The notes beneath the pieces are model-generated. The model was not told the DNA's origin, searched no databases, and was given only the letters and a program-made list of their open reading frames with translations. From positions 1 through 64,000 of the forward strand of contig JBDVJO010000011.1 in assembly GCA_039939375.1 (NCBI GenBank): 64,000 nt of DNA. Direction: 5' to 3'. Each line of letters starts with the position of its first letter. Positions within the stretch are counted from its first letter, which is position 1. Position numbers and translations under genes: made by a program. Of the stretch, positions 35,368 to 42,998 are shown piece by piece. The stretch comes from Paracrocinitomix sp039939375. Lineage in GTDB: Bacteria > Bacteroidota > Bacteroidia > Flavobacteriales_D > Crocinitomicaceae.

Positions 35368-35370
35368 ACA

Positions 35371-38127
35371 CTAACGCTTCACTACCTTCTCTGTCCAAGT
35401 TTGGGTATCAGAAATTGCAACAACGATATAAGCACCCGACTTTAATCCACTCACATCAAAATTATTTTTTAGCTGTGAAACAGTTTTAGAAAGAACTTTT
35501 TGTCCCTGTAAATTGTAAAGGGCAATTTCTCTTGTTCCTTCTGGTGCAGTAATGGTAACGTTTTGATTGATTAAGGTAGGTACAACTTTTAAACTTGATT
35601 GCTCTTCTTCAATTGAGACAAAACCTGGTTGTAAATGTGTAGAATAAACACCTTGTCCGTGTGTTCCTACAACAAAATATCCATCATATGTTCTGAAATC
35701 CATGTGGTCTACACTTACATTTCCAACACCTGATTCTAGCGTCCAAACGGTGTTTTCGCCATCTTTAAAATTTGTAGTGTAAAGCCCCGTTGAAGTTCCA
35801 ACAAAAATAGTTCCATCTACATAGTTCTCTGCCCAAAAAACAGCTGGACCGTTTCCTGTTCCATCCACATTTTCTTCTAAGTTTCCTGAGATGTCTTCCC
35901 AAGTTAAACCACCATCAGTAGTTGCAAACACTGAAGGAACATTATAGTTGGCAAAAGTCACTGTAATTTTATCTGCATCAAAAGGATCTACCGCCACACA
36001 AGAGATATACGCATTATTCGGGAAATCTGGTCCTGAAATGTTTACTCGGTGCGGACCATCCGTCAATCCATAAGCGTCATCCAAACGGTATAAATAAGCA
36101 TTTGAAGTTCCGTACCAAACAGTATTTGGCATGGTTTCGCACATTTCTATATCTGTAATTAACGCCGCCTGCGGGTCAATCAAGGATGAGTCTAGCTCTA
36201 CCCAAAAGTTAGGTTCTTTATTCGTTCTGTCTCCTGTTATAGAAAGTTGCTCTAGGTTATCCAACCTCCAAAGTTTTGTTCGTCCATTCCAGAATATTCC
36301 TTTGTTATTATTCGGATCCAATTTAAAGCTGTTTGCCCAGTTATAGGTTGCAGGTCCACCTTCTGGATCAATTCTTTCGTGCGCCATAACATTGCCGTTT
36401 GATTCTATCTCTTTCAAATACAATTTACCTCTTTGCTTAGATGTCAAATAATAGTCGGCACCGTTTCTCAAGGCACAGTACATTCCATCACCAGAACCCA
36501 CATATTTCCATTCTGCATTCTCGTCTGAAGAATTAGTCATCCAAGTACCGTTGTCTTGCAGACCGCCTACAACTATATCAGAAATGGCAACACCTGGTTC
36601 AATTGCAACTGCATAAAATTGCGTAGTGATATATCCATTGTTCAGAGAAACCCAATCCACAGAGTCTGCCAAGTTATCAACCGTTCTGTAAACTCCACCG
36701 TCATTCGCATTAATTAGCACTGAAGGGTCAGAAGGTAAGAACATCATCCAATGTTGATCTGGGTGGTGATTTGGATAACTTAAGTTCCAATTTAAATCGT
36801 CATACGGAAGAGGGTCGCACTGATATCCACCAATCCAAGTATTTGTTGAGTCATGTGTAAAGGCATCTTTATTTCTCCAAATTGAAGTTCCGGCTACGTA
36901 AACAACTGAAGTGTCCGCTGGATGAATAGCGATATGCAAATCAAATGAGGACTGTGTACTTAATTTACCTATTTCTGCATTAATTGCATTCACATAGCAT
37001 GATTGATCCGGAAGATTCGCAGAACGATCGCTCCATGTTCCTCCGGAACCTGAACCATCTCCTGATAAATACTCGTATCTAAAAAGTCCGTGACCATTTG
37101 CCTCACCAGTGTTTGCCACACCAAAAAACCAAACAATATTTTCATCTTCTGGATTAATTGCCATGCTCAAACGTCCCCAAGAAGTTGGAAAGGTTGATGG
37201 CTTGATATCGGTCCAAGTCAATCCTCCATCATCAGACCTAAAGATACCTTTGCTCGGTCCATCTGCTGATAAAGTAGCATAAAACACACCCGTTGAAGTG
37301 GCTTCAATTTCTACGAAATCGCTTCCGGGATTTGAAAATCCACCTTGTTGAAAGCCTAGAACATCTGTCCATGATGCACCTCCGTCATCAGAACGTTTAA
37401 CGCCGTTATACACAGCTGCCAATACAACATCCTCTGTTGTGTTGGTTGGGTCGATTACCATTCTCCAAACAAAATCCATATCTCCATTCACATGATGTGT
37501 GGTTGGTGTATTTGATTGGGTAGATGTCAACCAATTCCAGGTTACCCCGTTATCTGTACTTTTCATGATTCCGTTTCCAGAAAACCTAGCTTCAAACGAA
37601 GTTTGACTAACTATTCCGTAAGTTTCTCCAGTTCCGGCATACCAAGTAGATTCATGACCAGGTCGTGTATCTTGCAGTAATGAATTATACGAATGCATTT
37701 CTAAAGGGTCTGTTGTGTTCGTCCATGTTGCACCCGCATCAGTTGATCTCCAAATTCCACCACTAACACCCGCGGCCAACCAAATATTTTCGTCCAAAAC
37801 ATCTAGCGCTATTGCTCGAGTTCGTCCGCCTACATTGAATGGTCCTCTGTGATCCCAATTGTAAGCTTTGTATTGATGTGAAGGCAAGGTTTGTGCGAAA
37901 GCCAATTCTTTTTGTCTCATGTTTGGCGGAATCAATCCTGTTGCAGGATCAGCTAATCGCAATTGCTCCCATTCTGATCGTGAACCAGGCGAAGTTGCAG
38001 TTCCTTCTGACATAGCTCCGTCATCAGCGCCAACAAAATGTAGCGGATTAGTTTTGTTATTGTTCTTTTCTTCAGTGCTGCAAGAAATTAGTAGTGCTAG
38101 AAAGGTAATTGGAAGTAGGACTTTCAT
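35371..38127 (-). CDS. BNR/sialidase-like beta-propeller protein with lipobox and T9SS domain
   Basis: 918-aa exported protein. The N-terminus has a lipobox (LLISC, Cys16) followed by an acidic and Asn-rich stretch. About 90-800 consists of BNR/VPS10-like propeller repeats with many Asp-box motifs (STDAGATWTNT, STDNGVTWNW, SDDGGASWTDV, SDDGGLTWTDI, TTDGGLTWEDI). The last ~75 residues are a type A T9SS sorting domain (VVPTLINQNVTI, ALYNLQGQKVL, SGAYIVVAI, ending KVVKR). Asp boxes are structural and do not prove sialidase activity; the catalytic Arg triad cannot be confirmed. A lipobox together with a T9SS domain is an unusual combination. A perfect -7 box lies about 50 bp upstream. Confidence 0.88.
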   Translation of the reverse strand: MKVLLPITFLALLISCSTEEKNNNKTNPLHFVGADDGAMSEGTATSPGSRSEWEQLRLADPATGLIPPNMRQKELAFAQTLPSHQYKAYNWDHRGPFNVGGRTRAIALDVLDENIWLAAGVSGGIWRSTDAGATWTNTTDPLEMHSYNSLLQDTRPGHESTWYAGTGETYGIVSQTSFEARFSGNGIMKSTDNGVTWNWLTSTQSNTPTTHHVNGDMDFVWRMVIDPTNTTEDVVLAAVYNGVKRSDDGGASWTDVLGFQQGGFSNPGSDFVEIEATSTGVFYATLSADGPSKGIFRSDDGGLTWTDIKPSTFPTSWGRLSMAINPEDENIVWFFGVANTGEANGHGLFRYEYLSGDGSGSGGTWSDRSANLPDQSCYVNAINAEIGKLSTQSSFDLHIAIHPADTSVVYVAGTSIWRNKDAFTHDSTNTWIGGYQCDPLPYDDLNWNLSYPNHHPDQHWMMFLPSDPSVLINANDGGVYRTVDNLADSVDWVSLNNGYITTQFYAVAIEPGVAISDIVVGGLQDNGTWMTNSSDENAEWKYVGSGDGMYCALRNGADYYLTSKQRGKLYLKEIESNGNVMAHERIDPEGGPATYNWANSFKLDPNNNKGIFWNGRTKLWRLDNLEQLSITGDRTNKEPNFWVELDSSLIDPQAALITDIEMCETMPNTVWYGTSNAYLYRLDDAYGLTDGPHRVNISGPDFPNNAYISCVAVDPFDADKITVTFANYNVPSVFATTDGGLTWEDISGNLEENVDGTGNGPAVFWAENYVDGTIFVGTSTGLYTTNFKDGENTVWTLESGVGNVSVDHMDFRTYDGYFVVGTHGQGVYSTHLQPGFVSIEEEQSSLKVVPTLINQNVTITAPEGTREIALYNLQGQKVLSKTVSQLKNNFDVSGLKSGAYIVVAISDTQTWTEKVVKR

Positions 38128-38176
38128 ATTGATTAGGGATTGGTTGATTAAATTTACGCCATGTTCTTGGAATAAA

Positions 38177-38184
38177 CAAAAGTA
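38177..38184 (-). promoter_or_regulatory. -7 box (TACTTTTG) of the propeller T9SS gene
   Basis: On the minus strand TACTTTTG is a perfect TAnnTTTG match, 49 bp upstream of the start codon. The -33 region is T-rich, without an exact TTG at 19 bp. Confidence 0.5.
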
Positions 38185-38261
38185 TCAGAAGATAGACGAA
38201 TAATAAAAAGCGTTTTGCGATTATCTATTCCCTACTTATCTTCACCTAAAAATAACCCTTT

Positions 38262-38759
38262 ATGAAAAATTCTTTTTTAATCACCCTGTTGTTTATCATT
38301 TCTAATCATCTCAGTTTCAGCCAAAGTAAATTACTGCTTGAAAATGAACATGTCTTATTTTCTTTTAAAACCATTGCTGGCAAAACTTGCATGATTGCCC
38401 ACGAAAAAACAAATGAAAAATATTTGGTGTACCGTTACGGAACAGCTGAGCATATAGAATTAGAATATCCAAAAGACAAGTCTAACAGTTGGTCAAAATT
38501 CACCTATGAGTTTTATTATCGTGGTGGTGGCAAAGAAAATCTTGGTTTAGATATTAATTCTCTTTCATTTGAAAACGGAAATTATCGTTACTCCGTTTAT
38601 CAAGATTACTCAGCCGAAAACGAAAGTTATTCATGTGGCATCAACGTGACAAACTTAACTTCAAAAAAAATAACTCAAATTAAAGGCGTGTATTTTAGTG
38701 CTCAAGGAGGATTAAACCTACTTAGAGATAGTATTCACAGAGATGAGATAGAAAAATAA
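38262..38759 (+). CDS. Hypothetical secreted protein, 165 aa
   Basis: A signal peptide (about 1-20, ending LSFSQ) precedes a beta-rich domain of about 145 residues with three cysteines. No family is recognised, and there is neither a lipobox nor a T9SS sorting domain. A near-consensus -7 box (TATCTTCA, 38238-38245) lies 16 bp before the ATG. The stop codon directly abuts that of the convergent DUF547 gene. Confidence 0.7.
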   Translation: MKNSFLITLLFIISNHLSFSQSKLLLENEHVLFSFKTIAGKTCMIAHEKTNEKYLVYRYGTAEHIELEYPKDKSNSWSKFTYEFYYRGGGKENLGLDINSLSFENGNYRYSVYQDYSAENESYSCGINVTNLTSKKITQIKGVYFSAQGGLNLLRDSIHRDEIEK

Positions 38760-39497
38760 TTATTCATTCAAATCCCAGAGGTAATCATTAAAGTCAATCT
38801 CAGTTTTCTTCGTGATTTTAACTTTAGAATACTTATTAATAAACTCTTCAACCGTTTGTTTTCCTTTCTCAAAATCACCTTTAAACCATCTGAAAATCTT
38901 AGATAACTTAGCCGTTTTAGCTTGGATATCATTTTTAGATTTATCATTAATAAATGTTTTAGCCTGATCGTCCAATTGTTTATCTAGCTTGCTACCAACA
39001 TAAGCCTCATTTCTTAATCGAGGACAAGAAACCGAGGCGCAATTCACCGCAAAATGAATTCTAGGCTCTTCAAAATCTTTTCTAATAATATCGTGCTCAA
39101 TATTGTTCAAATCATAGGTCTCTTCGCCAATCTTAATGAATTTAATATCCCAAGCTGTATTCACTTTATAAATGGATCCACCAAGATCTTTAATTGATTT
39201 TACTGGATAATTTTTGACAATTAATTTAACCGTGAAGGCATTATAAGCGTTAATCCAAAAGGCTAATTGATCGTCTTTGTCCCAAGAATCTTTGGGGTGG
39301 TTTTCACTCAACACTTTTAGGTATGCATCCAATTTTGCTTCTTCTTTCTTGATTCCCGCATAGTTAACATTACCTTCGTCAGAAACGTACTCAGCCAATA
39401 ACTTGGTCCAGCTTTCATGCTTTAAATGTTCTTGGGTGAATCCCAAAGTTGAGATTCCGAAAGAAATGAACAAAAGGTAAAGTTTTAACGTTTTCAT
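38760..39497 (-). CDS. DUF547 secreted protein
   Basis: 245 aa with a signal peptide (ending LGFTQ, about residue 22) and a DUF547 domain over most of the rest. Recognised by LAFWINAYNAFTVKLIV (about 83-99), NNIEHDIIRKDF (about 131-142) and RIHFAVNCASVSCPRLR (about 146-162), the family's His/Cys motif. DUF547 is thought to have a papain-like or transglutaminase-like arrangement, but no reaction is established. It lies back-to-back with the glycosyltransferase gene, only 21 bp between start codons, so both promoters must overlap coding sequence or each other. Confidence 0.88.
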   Translation of the reverse strand: MKTLKLYLLFISFGISTLGFTQEHLKHESWTKLLAEYVSDEGNVNYAGIKKEEAKLDAYLKVLSENHPKDSWDKDDQLAFWINAYNAFTVKLIVKNYPVKSIKDLGGSIYKVNTAWDIKFIKIGEETYDLNNIEHDIIRKDFEEPRIHFAVNCASVSCPRLRNEAYVGSKLDKQLDDQAKTFINDKSKNDIQAKTAKLSKIFRWFKGDFEKGKQTVEEFINKYSKVKITKKTEIDFNDYLWDLNE

Positions 39498-39518
39498 AAT
39501 TGTTTCTAATTTTAAAAT

Positions 39519-40208
39519 GTGAATCCGACACTCAGTATAATCATTCCCACACTTAATGACGCCCCTTGTTTAGAACGCCTCCTGTCTAGCATTCTTACAA
39601 AAGCTACGCCAGAAATTGAATGTATAGTTTGTGACGGCGGCAGCTCAGATAATGTAGAAGAGGTTTGCGCTAAATTTAATGCTAAATTCTTAACAACCAA
39701 AGCTTCAAGGGCCATCCAAATGAATACAGGTGCTATTAATTCTAACGCAGAATACCTCTATTTTGTTCATGCAGATACAATTCCTCCAACAGATTTTTAT
39801 CAAGATTTCTTGCGATTAAAACAAATGAATCAAATGGCAGCTTGTTATCAGAGTAATTTTGAAGGCGGACCTTTTATGCTCAAGTTAAATCAATTTTTTA
39901 CCCGTTTTAAATGGTTGGTGTCAAGAGGTGGAGATCAATCGCTATTCATTTCAAAAGATCTTTTTAATGAAGTGGGACCTTATGATGAAGAGATGAAGGT
40001 CATGGAAGAGTATCCAATCATTGAGAAATTATTAAAAAGAAAACAGTTGCATGTTTTTCCAAAAGGCATGCTCATTTCTACCCGAAAGTATAATGAAAAC
40101 TCATGGTTGAGAGTGAGCAAAGCCAATTATAAGGCGTTCAAAGCTTTTCAAAAAGGGGTAGATTCTGGAACAATTAAAGAAAACTACTACAAAAGCCTGA
40201 AATCTTAG
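39519..40208 (+). CDS. Family 2 glycosyltransferase (TIGR04283-like)
   Basis: Nucleotide-sugar-dependent glycosyltransferase of GT2 fold, 229 aa. The N-terminal strand is LSIIIPTLNDAPCLERLL; the first Asp motif is CDGGSSDN (about 38-45), and YFVHADTIPP (about 76-85) provides the metal-binding D80. WLVSRGGDQSLFIS and GPYDEEMKVMEEYPIIEKL (about 155-173) match the acceptor side of the single-domain TIGR04283 group. No membrane helix is present. The start is GTG; the overlapping ATG is out of frame and stops at once. The sugar and acceptor are unknown. Confidence 0.87.
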   Translation: MNPTLSIIIPTLNDAPCLERLLSSILTKATPEIECIVCDGGSSDNVEEVCAKFNAKFLTTKASRAIQMNTGAINSNAEYLYFVHADTIPPTDFYQDFLRLKQMNQMAACYQSNFEGGPFMLKLNQFFTRFKWLVSRGGDQSLFISKDLFNEVGPYDEEMKVMEEYPIIEKLLKRKQLHVFPKGMLISTRKYNENSWLRVSKANYKAFKAFQKGVDSGTIKENYYKSLKS

Positions 40209-40283
40209 AAGGACCGATAAATTTCCCCTTCTTCTTTATAACCAATTTCTATTTTCTCAGTATAACTCTTAAAATTATCTTTT

Positions 40284-40994
40284 ATGCGTTTTGGCTTATT
40301 ATCAATTGGGTTGTTATTTTATTCTTTTTCTTTTGGTCAACTTCACACAGTTGGTTTTCATTTAGGAGGGATGGGCTCAAGTATTGGTAAAACCTTTGCT
40401 AACGGAGAGTCCAAACCAAAATTTGACTTAACAGGAGGATTAAATTATCAATGTAGATTCACCTCACATTTAACTTTAGGAGGAAACCTAGAATACACAC
40501 AATTTGGAGCGCAGGTTCCGGTTGAATACGAAGATCAATCTGGTAATATTATTACTTCTGAATACGCCTCATGGGACTGGAACTATATCAGCATTCCTCT
40601 TATTGTTGGATACGAAATGGGTGGGATAATTAGTTTTAAACCAAAGGCTGCCTTGGTTCCTTCGGTTCTGCAAAGCGCATTTTATCATTTTAAACAGTAC
40701 GAAAGCACTACCCTCGCTCCTTATAAAGACAATTATTATTCAAATGCCAACAAATTTGACTTAGCCGGAATGATTGGTATCGATTTTTCTGCACGATTTC
40801 ATTCAGGGTCAGTTTTTCTAGGTCTAGATTATAGACACAGTTTAACGCAGCTAAATAATGATGACTTTTTCAATACATCAATCGTAGACCCAATGCGCAA
40901 TAGAGGGTTCACTGCTTGTTTTGGTGTTCGATTTAGATTAGGAAAACCAGAGCCGGAAGGAATCAAAGATATTATTGATGATCCTTTAAAATAA
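40284..40994 (+). CDS. Outer-membrane beta-barrel protein (PorT-like family)
   Basis: 236 aa, with a signal peptide at about 1-19 (ending FSFGQ) and about eight amphipathic strands rich in Gly and aromatic residues (LHTVGFHLGGMGSSIG, LTLGGNLEYTQFG, ISIPLIVGYEMG, GSVFLGLDYRHSL, FTACFGVRFRLG). This is the small-barrel porin-family/PorT-like pattern common in Bacteroidota. The ~15 residues after the last strand are charged. No function beyond an outer-membrane location can be assigned. A terminator follows immediately. Confidence 0.8.
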   Translation: MRFGLLSIGLLFYSFSFGQLHTVGFHLGGMGSSIGKTFANGESKPKFDLTGGLNYQCRFTSHLTLGGNLEYTQFGAQVPVEYEDQSGNIITSEYASWDWNYISIPLIVGYEMGGIISFKPKAALVPSVLQSAFYHFKQYESTTLAPYKDNYYSNANKFDLAGMIGIDFSARFHSGSVFLGLDYRHSLTQLNNDDFFNTSIVDPMRNRGFTACFGVRFRLGKPEPEGIKDIIDDPLK

Positions 40995-40996
40995 AA

Positions 40997-41026
40997 AAGG
41001 CATCAGTCAAATGACCAATGCCTTTT
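40997..41026. terminator. Intrinsic terminator between convergent genes
   Basis: The outer stem AAAAGGCAT/ATGCCTTTT and the inner stem GTCA/TGAC are separated by small bulges (CA on each side), with an AA loop and T-rich sequence to the right. It serves the barrel gene and possibly the convergent dehydrogenase gene. Confidence 0.88.
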
Positions 41027-41048
41027 ATTATTTTGTTCGGAAGTCCGA

Positions 41049-42605
41049 TTAAAAATCAAACTTAATTCCTTGTGCCAATGGCAACTCTGTAGAATAGTTG
41101 ATTGTATTCGTTTGTCTTCTCATGTATACTTTCCAAGCATCAGATCCTGACTCACGTCCTCCTCCTGTATCTTTCTCACCACCAAATGCACCACCAATCT
41201 CAGCACCTGAAGTACCGATATTAACGTTTGCGATTCCGCAATCAGATCCTTGTTGAGATAAGAATAACTCAGACTCTCTGATGTTGTTTGTGAAAATAGA
41301 AGATGATAATCCTTGATCTACACTGTTTTGAATTTCAATTGCATTTGAAACATCTCCTGAATACTTAATCAAGTACAATAATGGAGCAAATGTTTCATGT
41401 TGCACAATCTCGTAATGGTTTTCTACCTCAGCCATTGAAGGAGATACATAACATCCTGATTCGTATCCAGGACCTTCTAATCTTTTTCCTTCGATTAACA
41501 TGTTTCCTCCCTCAGCTTTTGCTTTTTGGATGGCTGCTAAATAAGTATTTACAGAATCTTCATCAATTAATGGTCCCATGTGATTTGACTCATCTAAAGG
41601 ATTTCCTATCGTGATTTGTCCGTATGCTTTTACCAAGATATCTTTTACTTTATCATAAATAGAATCGTGGATAATTAATCTTCTAGTTGATGTACATCTT
41701 TGCCCTGAAGTTCCAACAGCTCCAAAAACAACACCAGGAATCACTAATTCTAAATCAGCAGATGGTGCAATAATTACCGCATTGTTTCCACCTAACTCTA
41801 ATAATGATTTACCTAATCTTTTAGCAACAGCTTCACCTACTAATCTTCCCATTCTGGTAGATCCTGTAGCAGATACTAAAGGAACTCTTTTATCAGCTGT
41901 CATTGCTTGACCTAAATCAGCTCCACCGATAACTACCGAACAAACACCTTCTGGTACATTGTTCTCGGCAAATACCTCAGCTGCAATTTTTTGACAAGCT
42001 ACAGCAGTTAAAGGAGTTTTCTCAGATGGCTTCCAAATACAAACATCACCAGCAATCCAAGCTAGAGCAGTGTTCCAACACCAAACCGCCACAGGGAAGT
42101 TAAATGCAGAAATGATTCCAACAATTCCTAATGGGTGATATTGATCATACATTCTGTGAGCTGGTCTTTCAGAGTGTAAAGTAGATCCGTTTAATTGTCT
42201 AGATAATCCAACTGCGAAATCGCAGATATCAATCATTTCTTGAACTTCACCTAAACCTTCTTGGTAAGATTTTCCCATTTCATAAGAAACTAGCTTTCCT
42301 AGTGGTTCTTTATAATCTCTTAATTTATTACCTAATTGACGAACGATTTCTCCTCTTTGCGGAGCTGGCATAATTCTCCATGTTTTGAACGCTTCTTGTC
42401 CTTTTACAATTGCCGCTTCGTAATCCGCTTTAGTAGCAGCAGTAACGCTTGCAATTAACTTTCCATCTACTGGAGAGTAAGAATCAATTTTTTCTCCTGT
42501 TGTGTTAAACCAGTGAGAACCTGTAGATGCTCCTGCGTTAACTGACTCAATTCCTAATTGATCTAATACTTCTTTAATTTCTGTTTCTGCAACTGCTGCT
42601 GACAT
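41049..42605 (-). CDS. ALDH7-type aldehyde dehydrogenase (aminoadipate semialdehyde / piperideine-6-carboxylate)
   Basis: NAD-dependent aldehyde dehydrogenase, 518 aa, strongly resembling antiquitin/ALDH7A1. Catalytic C304 in SGQRCTSTRR, general base E270 in LLELGGNN, cofactor motif SATGSTRMG (about 245-253) and the ALDH7-specific C-terminal GGEKDTGGGRESGSDAWK. Likely reaction: oxidation of alpha-aminoadipate semialdehyde (from lysine breakdown) to aminoadipate. No other lysine-catabolic gene is in the window. The gene stands alone, with its own near-consensus promoter and a terminator after it. Confidence 0.92.
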   Translation of the reverse strand: MSAAVAETEIKEVLDQLGIESVNAGASTGSHWFNTTGEKIDSYSPVDGKLIASVTAATKADYEAAIVKGQEAFKTWRIMPAPQRGEIVRQLGNKLRDYKEPLGKLVSYEMGKSYQEGLGEVQEMIDICDFAVGLSRQLNGSTLHSERPAHRMYDQYHPLGIVGIISAFNFPVAVWCWNTALAWIAGDVCIWKPSEKTPLTAVACQKIAAEVFAENNVPEGVCSVVIGGADLGQAMTADKRVPLVSATGSTRMGRLVGEAVAKRLGKSLLELGGNNAVIIAPSADLELVIPGVVFGAVGTSGQRCTSTRRLIIHDSIYDKVKDILVKAYGQITIGNPLDESNHMGPLIDEDSVNTYLAAIQKAKAEGGNMLIEGKRLEGPGYESGCYVSPSMAEVENHYEIVQHETFAPLLYLIKYSGDVSNAIEIQNSVDQGLSSSIFTNNIRESELFLSQQGSDCGIANVNIGTSGAEIGGAFGGEKDTGGGRESGSDAWKVYMRRQTNTINYSTELPLAQGIKFDF

Positions 42606-42627
42606 AATCTAAATTTTAAATTCAGCA

Positions 42628-42657
42628 CAAAATTACAATATTCTGTTAAGAAACTAA
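42628..42657 (-). promoter_or_regulatory. Promoter of the aldehyde dehydrogenase gene
   Basis: On the minus strand TTA (complement of 42655-42657), exactly 19 bp, then TAATTTTG (complement of 42628-42635): a perfect -7 box with a one-mismatch -33 element at the right distance. It lies 22 bp upstream of the ATG. Confidence 0.6.
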
Positions 42658-42793
42658 AGGAATACCGCCATTAAAGAACATCTCTTAAACCCACGTGGCA
42701 TCAAAGTTGTTTATAAGTTGTTAGTAAGACCCCTTTTTTAGTAACCAATCTATGAGGTTGCGTTACGTCTAATAGGGTAAATTGGGAGAGAAA

Positions 42794-42975
42794 ATGAGAT
42801 TAAAATTAATCATATTCGTGTTGGCTGCATTTATCGTTTTGTCAAGTTTTATGGCATAATCGAGCAAGAAAAGACTCTAATTTTTATTGACAACAGCCAA
42901 ATTCAACCGGAATTTTATTTCGGATTGGGAAAGTATTATTATACCAAATTAAACTTTATCGGACTTATAGAATAG
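42794..42975 (+). pseudogene. Possible frameshifted small secreted protein gene
   Basis: An ATG at 42794 opens a 21-codon frame that reads like a complete signal peptide (MRLKLIIFVLAAFIVL...) and stops at 42857-42859. A second frame, offset by two bases, is open from 42781 to the TAG at 42973-42975 but has no start codon. Its second half, with GIIEQEKTLIFIDN and QPEFYFGLGKYYYTKL, has the flavour of real protein. Joining the two near 42840-42850 would give a secreted protein of about 60 residues. I infer a decayed gene or, less likely, a short secreted peptide followed by chance sequence. Confidence 0.35.
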
Positions 42976-42998
42976 TGGTTCCTTTTTAGAGAACCATT

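Larger units (their letters stand above)
34806..35370. mobile_element. Candidate mobile element: hairpin-bearing inverted repeats plus DUF559 endonuclease
   Basis: About 565 bp lie exactly between the stop codons of two convergent T9SS-protein genes. The left third consists of two 62-nt inverted arms separated by 61 bp; the remainder is a DUF559 (Vsr-fold) endonuclease gene whose stop codon touches the right arm. I infer a unit in which the nuclease acts on or spreads the palindromic sequence, similar in logic to REP sequences and their associated transposase. Mobility itself is not shown: there is no transposase and no clear target duplication at the ends. Confidence 0.5.
42606..42998. other. 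Intergenic region, 393 bp, with promoter and a decayed small gene
   Basis: The left end holds the dehydrogenase promoter. Positions about 42660-42780 show nothing I can name. The right half (42781-42975) contains the fragments of a possible frameshifted small gene, listed separately. A short inverted repeat TGGTTC/GAACCA (42976-42981 with 42991-42996) lies just beyond the stop codon of the VWA gene and may be a weak terminator, though it lacks a T-run on that strand. Confidence 0.6.
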
